Positions 1 through 11,141 of a DNA stretch of 64,000 nt are shown here, piece after piece. Position 1 is the stretch's first letter, and each line of letters starts with the position of its first letter. The notes beneath the pieces were generated by a model. It saw only the letters and a program-made list of their open reading frames with translations. It was not told the origin of the DNA and did no database searches. Origin of the DNA: Polychytrium aggregatum (lineage: Eukaryota > Chytridiomycota > Chytridiomycetes > Polychytriales); assembly GCF_025602895.1 (NCBI RefSeq), contig NW_026516219.1, positions 372,001 to 436,000 on the forward strand, read 5' to 3'. A program made the position numbers and the translations under genes.

Positions 1-794
1 AAGAACTCGCCTGGAATGCGGGATGTGTCTCAGCTCGTGTGCAATATGGCCGTCGCGAGAGTAACCGTGAATGTCCGTGAGCGGCGCAACCCATGAGCTG
101 CGGGCCGATGCCCGGAATGGTGGTTGGATATGGCGATCGTCTGTCATTGAGCGGAATAGATCATGCACAAGCCCGTTTCATGAGCGCCATCGATTAGGGT
201 CATGAAGTACTTGGCACACATCGCCCTTGGCTCGCACCCTGCCACCTGATCGACCACGGGCTCAAACCGTACTCGAGGCCTCGAGGCGACGAGAGGAAGT
301 GGATATCCGCACGCCCAAGTACATCGGGGGTGCATCCTGACACATCACAATGGAGATACTACCGTTGCTCTTCTAGTCTCAGAGCGGACCAAACAAAGAT
401 GGCCCTGGACAAACCCATCGCTCACCAGGGGCGAGACGCTGGAATCTCCACTCAGTCTCATGCGCATCACCGCTCCCGATGAGCCTTTCCCGCAGCAACC
501 CTCTGATCCTGCTATGGGTCGGTAGCGGTCTCAGCACTGAAAGACCCTGAACCAAGACAAGCACCGCATAGATGTACTCAAATATGCTGCAACTTGTAGT
601 TCATAGGCGAGGCAGCGCCGTTCGGCTCCTAGTCTGTTGCCAGATCATCGGGGACAGATGTAGGAACTGGCTCCATCGGGTTGAAGCAGCGAAACGGAGC
701 AAAGGCAGATAGCACGAACAGAGATACAAATTCGCGCACACTCAACGCCGCGGGCTGTGATGGTGGGTGCAAGATTGAGCACGTTGTATTCGGT
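1..794. other. Intergenic, no gene recognised
   Basis: No reading frame here shows family features, splice structure or composition I can support. The bases next to 795 are the expected 3' untranslated region of the bL17m gene on the minus strand. A gene ending outside the window to the left cannot be excluded. Confidence 0.5.
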
Positions 795-1945
795 CTACTC
801 CGAGGATGTCCCAGCCTCCTGGGAGCGTCGCAGGGCAGATGCCAGTTTGCGCCCAAGCGCAGCTTCTTGGTAGGCAGCAGCTTCATCGAGATCGGCCTGC
901 AGCTTCTGCTGCTGCTGTCGGACGGCATCCTCCTCGAGTTTCTCGCTCAGGGCCTTTGCACTTTCTTCCTCGGCCACGCGGCCAGCTTGCCACTGTCGTT
1001 CCGAATGAAGAAAGTTGTTGAGGATACTCCGAAAGTAGGTCAGCTTTCTCTCCAAATGCCGAATCTCGGACGCCGTCAGATCCTCCCTGGGCGTCAGCTT
1101 GGCAAACTCGGTCGGCTCGCCCGTGACAGGATCTCGGATCGAAACCACGGTGCGGTTGTAGCGCTTCAGCTCCAGTTCGCTGATTTGTTCCTGAATCTTC
1201 TCCTTGTGCTCTAGCGAGAGCTTGTACACGATGTCGTTGTAGTGCCCAGGGAGCTCCAAGACGGCCAATGGCGCTACGTCGGAGCCCTTGCTTCGGTGCC
1301 CGCTTCGCAGGATGCGGCAGTAGTCTCCATCTTGGCTCTGGAAACGGAAAGCGATCGATCCCATCACCTTGGAGACAGTTTGGTCGGGGTCCTGATCGTC
1401 GTGTGATGGTTAGCAGGAGCGGAGAGGATGGGGACCGCCAGAGGTCACGATCACTTCGCCCGTGCGAGTGCCGGATGCCGAAGCCGAGAGCGCGGGAACT
1501 TACAAACAGAAACTCGCGCAGCTTGGTCTCTTCGCCCTGCTTGGCCCAATCTATACACTAAGAGGCAACAGGCAAGTAGGGTCAGGGTCAGATCGAGGAG
1601 CAATGTAAGGTCATGGCTGGGGCAGCCAGTGCCATACGAGATCACTGAATGGGTGCTCTTTTCTTTGAGGGGGGGGGGAGATGGTGATGACGATGGCCAT
1701 GGCGATGGCGATGAAGATGGCGATGGCAATGAAGATGGCGATGGCAGTGAAGTTGGCGATGGCGATGATGGATTGCAGCGTATACTCACTTGGTCGGCAT
1801 AGTGTTTGATGAACTTGGCCTTGGCGACGGTGGTCTGGATGCGCTCGTTCAGGAACAGCTGGCTCGTCATGTTGCGGGCGAGACTGGCCCGATGCGAGGG
1901 CGTCCGATTCAGCTTCTTTTGCCAGCTCCGGATTCCGTGCTTCAT
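795..1945 (-). CDS. MRPL17: Mitochondrial large ribosomal subunit protein bL17m
   Basis: Structural protein of the mitochondrial large ribosomal subunit. Three exons, 1945-1790, 1557-1504 and 1391-795, join in phase 0 to give 268 residues. Exon 1 carries the bL17 hallmarks: a KHG start, the LNRTPSHR motif near residue 12 and the NERI segment near 33. Exon 2 is only 18 codons (ending KLREFLF). Exon 3 carries the rest of the domain and a charged, glutamine-rich, probably coiled-coil C-terminal extension that bacterial L17 lacks. Donors are GTGAGT and GTAAGT. The start is the ATG giving MKHG, the family's usual beginning, so there is no separate targeting leader, as in other mitochondrial L17 proteins (yeast Mrpl8). 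The gene is divergent from the UBP12 gene. Intron 1 is mostly a GATGGC-type minisatellite. Family call is firm; the exact exon 2 acceptor is the least certain point. Confidence 0.9.
1680..1771. repeat. GATGGC-type minisatellite in bL17m intron 1
   Basis: About 90 bases of degenerate 6-bp units (gatggc, with gaagat variants) fill intron 1 of the bL17m gene. They read as ATC/GCC runs on the gene strand. Confidence 0.85.
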
Positions 1946-2746
1946 TTCGGCGGCTGCTTGCTGCGATTGCTCGTGTGGTGAGGTGAGGTGTGGTGCTGTC
2001 GGCGGGCCGCGATCTGATCCGGCCAGCAAGAAAAAAAGGCACTGCGACCGGGCACGGGTCCTGGCGGCGGCCATGGCACGCAGATGAAAAGCTCATATGC
2101 CCTAATGAATTCATATGCGCTGCGGCCCGTTCTGTGCACGCTGTGCCAATGTCACACAGCGATATCGCCACTGCACCGCCACATGGATACCGTCCTGCAA
2201 AAGCAGGCGTGGCCAGCGGCAAAGGCGGGCTGGGTATCTCGCTTGCTGCAGATTAGCGCTGCAGATCTGCGCTTCAGATTGCAATTCACATTAATATCAG
2301 ACTCGCACTTGGCTTGCGTTGCAGTTGCGTTGCAGTTGCGTCGCCTCGATTCACATCGCATTGTACCGCTGCAGCCCTCTGACCGCACAGACAGCCAGGC
2401 TGGTGGCGGCAGCAGCAGCCGATTCTGATACCCCGCACGCCCAGTTCCTCTTTTGGACGGCCGTGTCGCTCTAACACGCCCGGCGTTTCAGCTCGCTCTC
2501 CCCCAGGCCCAACGCTTTTTTTTCTGCCCCTTCAAAGCGGACGCTTCGCCCCGACATCGCCGTGGAGGTGCTGCTCCTGGACTTGGTTCTGCAAACGCAC
2601 CAGGCTACATCGTCCTCTGTCGCTCAGGCCCGCTGCCTCTCCTCCATCGCCTCGCCTGCTCCTCGGCTCAGGTTATTTCAACTCATCGGCCGTCCGGCAG
2701 CCTCTGCATTGCCCGGCCGCTTCAACCTCGGTTCCGCTTCGAGAAT
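1946..2746. other. Divergent intergenic region between bL17m and UBP12
   Basis: About 800 bases between two divergent starts. It should hold both promoters. I see no further gene, and no TATA box I would defend. Confidence 0.5.
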
Positions 2747-5700
2747 ATGACCACCCCAATGTCGCGCGAGAAGCAGCAGTTGCTCCTCCAGAGGATCATC
2801 GCCAATTCCGAGTCGCTGTCGTCGGCTCCGTTGGCGTACTGCATCAGCACTCTGTGGTACGGGCCTGACCTGGCTGCATCGGTTGTAGACCTCTGCCTTC
2901 TGAGCCTGCTGCCTCGTTGATACGACACAATCGAGCATGAGTCCGCTAACGCCATCCCCTATGCTATTTGGCTGTGTCCTTGCCGACCCCCGTGGTGCCT
3001 GTGTGCGGCACAAGGATCGATGAATGGAGAGCCCATCTCGAAGATCCATCCAGCTCCGATTTCGCCTCCTTGGACAACTCGGATCTGCTTGGCGATGAGC
3101 CCAACACTGTCCTGCCCAATCTCCAAGAAGTGCAGAACTACTACGTCGTCTCGCTCAGGGACTATGCCCGTTTGATTGAATGGTCAGTGGGCTTGGCTGT
3201 GCATATCGCCAGTTTCCGCCCGCCTTCTCCCGAGCTGCACCGACTGACCCTGCTGCTGTCTTCCCAGCTACAAACCCGTGAAACGCAGCCACCACGTCTC
3301 CCGAACCACCAACGGCACCGATTACGTCTTTTCCATAAACCCACCCAGCGCCCAAGCCTTAGCCGACGAACTGGAGCAAGCTGGATCGCTTGACAAGTAA
3401 GCAACTCGGTGCTGCTCGACCTGCTGCGTCCCCAGAGCGTGTGCAGTGCGGCCCTGCCTTGGGCCCTGCCTTGGGCCGCAGACTCTGTCCCGTCGTTTCT
3501 TGGTGGTTTCTTGGTGGTTTCTTGGGCGTTGGCCATATTCCCCTTGCCGCAGCTTGAGGAGAGGCAGCAGCGGCTGTGCCACATGCATACGGGTTGCAAT
3601 CGTGCGCTTGTTCAGACAGCTGGCGTTTAATCCGACGACCTTCGCCACCCTTGCTCTGTTGATCGCTGCCGTATCTGACACAACTCTGGATATATTGATA
3701 GCGACCTCGATAGCCCTGAATCAGCGCTGAAAGAAAGCAGGCGTGAGCGTATCATGCGAATCCAGCGAGACGGCTACGACAAGAACGAAAAGCCCCAGAC
3801 TGACAGCTCTTCCCAGCCCATCTGTATTGATTACCCCTCATCTACCACATCCACCACATCATCTTTCCCCCCGACTACCTCGCTGCCGCCGCCGCCGCCA
3901 CCTTACAGCGCGGGCAGCACGAGCATCGCTTCAGCCGGGAGTTCGTACAAGTTTACTCCTCCTCGCGTCAAGTCGACGCAGGTGATTGGCGCCGTTGGAC
4001 TCTCCAACCTCGGCAACACCTGCTTCATGAACTCTGCCCTGCAATGCCTTTCCAACACGCCACTGCTCACGTCCTACTTTATCTCTGGAAAATGGACGGG
4101 CGAGCTGAATCGCGATAACCCCCTGGGTATGAAAGGCGAGGTTGCCGACGCCTATGCAAACCTCATTTCTCAGCTTTGGAGTCCCGACCCCTATCGTCCG
4201 ACCAGCGTGCCCCCGCGCGACTTCAAAAGCACCATCGGTCGCTTCAACTCCATGTTTGTGGGTTACTCCCAGCAAGATTCGCAAGAGCTCCTGCAGTTTC
4301 TGCTCGATGGGTTGCACGAAGACCTGAATCGCATCCGAGAGAAACCCTACGTGGAATTGCCGGATATGGACGGTCAGCCCGATCAAGTCATTGCTGACAA
4401 GAGCTGGGAATGCTATCGGCTTCGCAACAACTCGGAGATTGTCGATCTCTTCCAGGGCGAATACAAGAGTCTCCTGCAGTGCACCGTGTGTCACAAAACT
4501 GCCACCAAATTCGATCCGTACATGTTCCTCTCCCTGCCTGTGCCAGATCGTCGTGAAGTTGTCGTCAGAGCGATTGTACTGGCCCGCAACCCCAAGGAGC
4601 AGACGCCTTTTGGTCGTCCCCAGCGACACGTCTTTACTCTTCCGCGCGACAGCACAATCGTGCGGCTCAAGAAGGCGGCGGCCGACTTTTACGGATGGGG
4701 GGATTCCGTGAACCAGATACAAGTCGTCGAGCTCTTCGGAAACAAGATCTGGGGCATCTTTTTGGACACGGACCCGATCAGCCAGCTGGTCCACAACGAT
4801 ACCGTCTGTGTTGTCTGTACGGGCAGCCCTGACTACAAGCGCTTCGAACTGGAGCCCGATGCAGACGCCGATGGCCACAGTACCCTGCCTGTTTACTTTC
4901 ACGAACTCATGCCCAAGTATATGTATGGATCGAGTCTGGGCGACGTCTTTGGCATTCCAAGCTTCGTTACCCTTCCATCCAATATCAAAGTCCAAATCCG
5001 CGACGATGGTGCCTCCAAGGCTCTGGACGAAGCCAAGCACAACGAGGAGGTTACCAAGGCAGCGGGTGCGCTGATCTACACCGAGGTCGTTGAAACCATT
5101 GCCATCTACTCCGCTCTTCCGCTCTTCCGTCGCATTGGAAGTGATATCACCCTGGACATGGTTTATGAAGCCTACTCCGCCACAGACGCAGCTGATGACA
5201 CAGAAGCCGAGGACAACGACCATCCTGTCCGTCGCGATTGCAGTCGTACTCTGCAAGAGGGCTTTGAGCCCCTACCGAATCTCTTTAGCCTGACCCTTTC
5301 GCATGAAAAGCAAAACAGGTACAGTCGACCCGGCTCGCACTATGACTCGTTCTACCGATCGGACTACTCGAGTACACATAGTTCTGTCAAAATCAAGCTT
5401 TATGAATGCGAGAAACCAGCCCCTGTTACCCCTGCAATCCATGCGAACCACGCAACCCCTGTGGGCCCTGTTAGCCCAGTAAGCCCTGTTGCGGACGATG
5501 AGTATACACCCGCGGCAGCCGAATCCAGCCCCAAGGAGCCGCGCACGGACGACGCCGTCGAGGACGGTGATGCCAACATGTCAATCGATCCGTCAAGTCA
5601 AGTCGAGCCCGACGAGCCCATCGATGCTACCACCGATGCTGTCGCCGAGGTACCTGCGGAGACTTCCGTGCCTGATGTCGAGATGGGCACCGTTGGCTCC

Positions 5701-7661
5701 ACCGAACCGCGGTTCATCAAAGGCATATATGTCCTCCCCAAGCTTCCGTCCGTGCTTGTGATGGAGTGGCCCAAGAACCACATCCGCATGGTTTTCAAGG
5801 ACGAGCGCCCTCGCAAAATGGAGGGCGCCTTCAAGGTAATGGTCCCGGCCTTGTGTCAGAGCGGGTATATGCGATCCAAGCTCCGTGCTGTGTACCCCTC
5901 CTGTCCACGAGTGTGCGTGCTCCTCTCGTCTCGTCCGGACTGCTGTAGCTCATGTGGCCGAGTCTCGCTGTTGCATTCTGATCGAGTTCGTTCGTTTTTA
6001 TTGCTTTGGTCGCTCTCTACATCCGGCAGCCGAACGAGACGCAGGAGTACACTGATTATGTCGAGGAGGAGCGTGCCTACAAGAAGAAGCGCCAGCAAAG
6101 CAGCCTTACGCTTCAAGAGTGCCTCAACGAGTTCTCCAAGGAGGAGCTTCTTAGCGAAGACGATACGTGGTACTGCCCTAACTGCAAGCAGCACCAGCAT
6201 AGCAAGAAGAAGCTCGACATCTGGAGTGTACCTGAGGTAAGTGCCACATTATGTATTGGACCACGGCCGAGTATTGCGCTGACGATTCCCCTCCTCTCCG
6301 GAATTCGTCCTATTCAGGTTCTAGTTTTCCATCTCAAGCGATTCTCGAACTCTGCGCGCTCGACCTACCGGTCCATGAGCGATAAAATCGATGCCCACGT
6401 CGAGTTCCCAGTTCATGGTCTGGACCTCACGAATTACGTCATCGGTCGTCAGCGTGAGGCCAACGGAAGTCTCTTGGAGAAGGGCCACATTCTCTACGAC
6501 CTGTATGCGGTCTCTAATCACTTTGGCGGCCTTGGCGGTGGACATTGTAAGTGATTCCTTCCTGCTCGATTGGTCTGTGTGAATGCCCGGTTCCAAAAAT
6601 CGACTGTGGGGACCAGCACAGTGTCCTTTGGTTCATCGATACATATCTACACACGGCCCCGGCTTTGGCCAGCTCAGCTGCCAATACTAGCTGTGCACCT
6701 GGGGTGTTGCAGCCTGATTGCGTCTGGGCAGTGATTGACCCTTATTGGGGTCACAAGTGCTTGGCGAAATGCACGACTGGATGACTTACGATACCCAACC
6801 GCACTCTTTAGATACCGCCTATGCGAAGAATATCATCGACGGCGAGTGGTACAACTTTGACGACTCTCGAGTCTCCAGGGCCTCCGAAAGCGAGGTGGTG
6901 GTGAGTGCGAAATGGTTTGCTGCAATGCGGATCTGCACACTAACTACATGAATATCCCCCCCCCGATCTGCTGCCGCCTTGTAACACTGTCCGTTCTCGA
7001 TCTCGTTCGAATCTTCCAGTCCAGCGCCGCCTATCTGTTGTTTTATGTGCGAAGAGAATCCCGTAGCAAATCGGCCAGGGAGCATATCATCGAGCGTCTC
7101 AAGGACATCGAAGCCAAGTTGGCTGAACAGCCTCCTCCGGCTGCGTCATCATACAGGCCATACGAGAACAACGCCCATATTTCCTACCGCACCCCTGGAA
7201 TCATTAGTCTCAAATCTGATCGCCTGGCAGACTCCCGCTCTGGCCATCCGTCGCCCCTGGCGACGCTCAACAACACCCCGGCTCGTCTCTCGCCTGCCTC
7301 CAGTGTCAACGATGTTCGTGAGCACGATACCACCGAGGTGGGCAGCACGACCAGCATGGTCCACCAGGTACCAACGGGTGGCGTCGGCTACGACTTTGGA
7401 TCGGGCTATTTGAGGGCCGAAACGGACGACAAAATGGATACCGATCTGGATGCGACTTCCGATACAAATGCCGACGTCGATGCAGACCACGACACACAGG
7501 CAGACTCAGATGCAGTTGCAGACGAGCAGCTGGAACATATCTTCCAAGCCGAACGGGCGACGAAGGAAGCCCGCCTCTCGGAGAAGGACCGTCTATCGGG
7601 ATTGGACCATTTGGATGGTGATTCTGACCAGGATGCTGATGACATTGGCCGCGAGTGTTGA
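2747..7661 (+). CDS. UBP12: Ubiquitin carboxyl-terminal hydrolase (DUSP-USP, UBP12/USP4/15 type)
   Basis: Cysteine protease that removes ubiquitin from proteins. Eight exons (2747-2856, 3015-3182, 3268-3396, 3702-5835, 6030-6236, 6318-6546, 6812-6900, 7020-7661) join in phase into 1235 residues. Residues about 20-135 form a DUSP domain (IDEW near its start, SLDNSDLL, then NYYVVS). A serine/proline-rich linker follows. The USP core begins near residue 234 with GLSNLGNTCFMNS, catalytic Cys about 243. The zinc-finger subdomain has cysteine pairs CTVC and CPNC. A long acidic, proline-rich insert (about 580-680) splits the core, as in USP4/11/15. The His box GGHYTAYA, split by intron 6, lies near residue 990. 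A SEVVVSSAAYLLFYVRR segment closes the fold. The C-terminal tail of about 200 residues is acidic. Exon 5 might instead start at 6045 (five codons shorter). Orthology to yeast Ubp12 is by domain order. Confidence 0.93.
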
Positions 7662-8279
7662 ATGCCCCGAGCGAGTCCGTATCTGCCTGTGCGATCAATG
7701 GCCTTGCGGCCGATGCTCTTGGAGCAGCAGCAACGTGCTGTGCCTTGCCATGTTGTAGACCGGTGTGTCTGGGTGCGGGTTCGTATGTATGCACTACTAT
7801 CCCGTAGGTGCCTCCTCCCACCCGTGGCAAGCTCAATACAGCGACACCCGAACTGTCGGAGCCGATGCTGGTCTGTGTCAACCGCCCCGTCCCGTCCCGT
7901 CCCGTTCCCACGACCAGTCGCCCGTGGCGCTTCCGTGGCGCTTCCGTGGCGCTTCCGTGCTCCCGCAGGCTCACACAGAACAGCGCTGGTGCGCGCCAAT
8001 GAATTAAATTAATATGCCGTGGTCTCACGCACAGCAGCGCCCTGTCGGCTTCGTGCCTCGCAGGGCTTCTCGGCCCTCGCCGACGAAAATTTTCGTTTTT
8101 TTCGTTCTCGTTTTTCTTGCTGTTGGAAGCGCAAGCGCCGTCGTCCCCTCCGTTCTCCCGACATATTCGCCTGCAGGTGGGCGCCCGCGGCGACTGCAGC
8201 TGCCGCTGCATGTGCCCGTATCGATGCCGGCTGGCGATGTCGATCCATGCCGCTGACGCTGTCCTCTGTCCACAGGAAA
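7662..8279. other. Intergenic between UBP12 and MPP beta
   Basis: 3' flank of UBP12 and promoter side of the next gene. It contains short direct repeats (cccgtcccgt; three copies of cttccgtggcg around 7925-7960). No gene seen. Confidence 0.5.
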
Positions 8280-10296
8280 ATGTTCCTCCTCAAGTCTGCT
8301 AGATTGGGCATGGCCTCGAAGGCCCTGGTACCGACCTGTTCCATTCTCTCGCTCATGAGCATCGGCTTTCCCGAAACATCATGGCTCGTCCGCTGATGGC
8401 AGAGCGAATGCGGCGGGCCTGGACATACCGATATCGCAATGTCCGCGTGCTATCCTCGCGATCGCATCAGCTCTTTGCTGGACCAACGATTCGATGGGGA
8501 GCCAACCAGCCAGCGCGCCCTGCGATTATCTCCATCCTATCTCGCTGACCAGTCCGGAGAATTCGGGCGGTCGAGACGAACGATACGGTGGCCCTGAATT
8601 GGTGCAATCCCCCCCCTCTAACGCCCCATCCCTTTCCTTCCATGCTCGATGATTGTCTGACTCGGCCTGCCGTTTCGATCACTCGTAACGCCCCTCCGAT
8701 GCGTTACCGACCGCAGACCCGATCCTTCTTGACCAACGTTGCCCCTCGTCCTGCGGCCAATACCCTCGCCCACACCTACGCCAAATCCCTCAACAACGTC
8801 CCCGAGACCAAGGTCACTCGCCTTCCCAACGGCTTCACCGTTGCGACCGAGAGCAACCCCAACTTCCAGACTGCCACCGTTGGTGTCTGGATTGATGCCG
8901 GCTCCCGCTTCGAGAACGAGAAGAACAACGGCACTGCTCACTTTTTGGAACACATGGCCTTCAAGGTAATGCCCCCGCACCGAGTCTGCGTCAGCCATTC
9001 GCGATTGTGGCTCGAGCAGCCCCGTATTTCAGGCGAAACGCATCCGCGATAGGACACCGGCACAAGCCTGCGCTGCGCTTTGAAAGCAGAGGTGCCGAAC
9101 ACTGTGGCGTGTCGCTCATTGGGCTTTATCTTTATTCACTCCCACGTCATCAGGGTACCAAGTCCCGCACCCAGCTCCAGCTGGAGACCCAGATCGAGAA
9201 CATGGGCGGCCACCTGAATGCCTACACCTCGCGCGAGCAGACCGTCTACTACGCCAAGTGTCTCTCCAGCGATGTTGGCTCCTCGGTCGAGATTCTCTCG
9301 GACATTCTCCAGCGATCCAACTACAGCGAGGACGCCATCGAGCGCGAGCGCGACGTTATTCTCCGCGAGTCTGACGAGGTCGAGAAGCAGAAGGAGGAGG
9401 TTGTCTTTGACCATCTCCACGGCACTGCCTTCCAGGGCAACTCCCTCGGCTACACCATTCTGGGATCCCGCGAGAACATCAAGAGCATCACCCGTGCCGA
9501 CCTCGTCGAGTACGTCGAGAAGAACTACACCCCCGACCGCATGGTTCTTGTCGGTGCCGGCGGCGTCGACCACGATGCCCTTGTCAAGCTGGCTGAGAGC
9601 CACTTTGGCGGCCTGAAGGCCAGCTCCACCGGCCGATCGCAGATCCTCAAGCCCCGCTTCGTCGGCTCGGATGTCCGTGCCCGCTACGATGACCACCCCT
9701 ACGCCCACGTTGCCCTTGCCGTCGAGGGTGCTTCTTGGACCAGCTCGGACTACTGGGCCCTGCTTGTCGCTCAGGCCATCGTTGGATCCTGGGACCGCTC
9801 GCTCGGCGCCGCCGGCCACGTCTCCTCCAAGCTGGCCCAGAAGGTCCACGAGTTCAGCCTTGCCAACTCGTTCATGTCCTTCAACACCTCTTACTCGGAC
9901 ACTGGTCTCTTTGGCATCTACGCTGTTAGCGAGAACTTTTTGGCTCTGGACGACCTTGTTCACCACATCCAGCAGGAATGGCACCGCCTCGCCATGAGTG
10001 TCTCTGAGGCCGAGGTCTTCCGCGCCAAGAACCAGCTCAAGACCTCGCTCCTCCTCTCTCTCGATGGCACCACTGCCGTTGCTGAGGAGATTGGCCGCCA
10101 GCTGCTCGTCTACGGCAGACGCCTCACCCCCTGGGAGGTCGATGGCCTGATCGAGAAGGTCACCGCCCAGGACGTCATGAAGGTTGCCTCGGAGTACATC
10201 TACGACAAGGAGGTTGCTGTCGTTGGCTACGGCCAGGTCGACGGTCTCCAGGACTACAACCGCCTCCGCGCTGCCATGTCGCCGATCTACTACTAG
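8280..10296 (+). CDS. MAS1: Mitochondrial processing peptidase, beta subunit
   Basis: Catalytic subunit of the matrix protease that removes targeting sequences from imported proteins. The M16 zinc motif HFLEH lies near residue 91, with the distal Glu in the [11 protein letters not shown] helix about 75 residues on. [14 protein letters not shown] and [10 protein letters not shown] are typical of MPP beta and the related core 1 protein; the intact zinc motif favours MPP beta. Exons 2 and 3 (8717-8965, 9154-10296) are certain. I place exon 1 at 8280-8327 because ATG 8280 opens a 16-codon basic leader ([16 protein letters not shown]) ending in phase at a GT donor, and the acceptor at 8716 joins it to TRSFLTN, giving 479 residues and a good targeting peptide. 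Alternative starts without that exon are ATG 8699 or 8642. It must pair with an alpha subunit encoded elsewhere. Confidence 0.92.
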
Positions 10297-11141
10297 ATTC
10301 TCATTTTGTGTTCACTTCCATCATTACTGTCCTCTCCCCTCTCGCTCTGTTCTTATATGCTCCACTGCCGGAGATGCGGAATACAATATTGTGAATATGC
10401 CCAACATAGGCACAATTTCCCCTCCTCCTCCTTCCCTTTTGCGATTCTCGAGTTTCCGACACCCGAAGCGCCCTCACCCTAATATAGCTCAGTCAATGCC
10501 GCTGATGCACCTCGGTTTTCGGCCTGTCGGATACGCTGAGCGACATTGCCATGTCGTGTGCTCGAGATCGAGCCAGCGCCGAACCGGTGTGCGAGTCACC
10601 GAATCGCACCGCCGAATCGCACCCGACAATGGCATGCTGGTCGATGGCGTCACGTGGCGCGTCACGTGGCGCGTCCTTCCCGTGTCGGCCGAAAGTGATG
10701 TTGCTCGCCGAGCCCGCCTCCTTTCGCCTGGATCGCACACCAGCAGATCCACCTGCTCTTCGACCTCCAGCGAGCTGAGCCGCTGCGCCTCAGTCTAGGT
10801 ACGGGCTGTTCTCGCCGTGGCACGATCGGGTATCCCTTCACGCCCACCCGCCCACTCTTGGTCTCGGGCGCATTCCCAGAAGATCTTGTCTGTCTGCTTT
10901 CCCTGGCGGCTGGCTGCATCGTCAACCAGCGATTGTTCTTGCGACCACAAGCAACACCCGTCGACTTTGCTGCGCGAGCTGCCTCCTCCCCTCGGGCTGG
11001 GACACATCCCTTCTTCCGCTCGACGACTGCCCTCGCACACTGATCAAGCTCTCTGACCAGGCGTGTCATATTTCTCCCGCAGACAACTGCCGCGAGCCCC
11101 GACCTGAACTCTGTCATACACCCTTGGCGACATTGCACACC
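10297..11141. other. Intergenic between MPP beta and glucosidase II alpha
   Basis: 3' flank of MPP beta followed by a pyrimidine-rich stretch that is probably the promoter and leader of the glucosidase gene. A 12-bp direct repeat (gtcacgtggcgc) lies near 10650. No gene supported. Confidence 0.5.

Noticed and set aside
3931-5256. 441-codon open frame on the minus strand
   Set aside because: Antisense to the USP core, which has clear family motifs. It is a codon-bias shadow.
8588-8716. MPP beta starting at 8588 or 8642
   Set aside because: Those starts give acidic or proline-rich leaders unlike a targeting peptide; an upstream exon at 8280 joins in phase and gives a good one. Not excluded.
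9136-9984. 282-codon minus-strand frame inside MPP beta
   Set aside because: Mirror of the strongly biased MPP codons; no family features.
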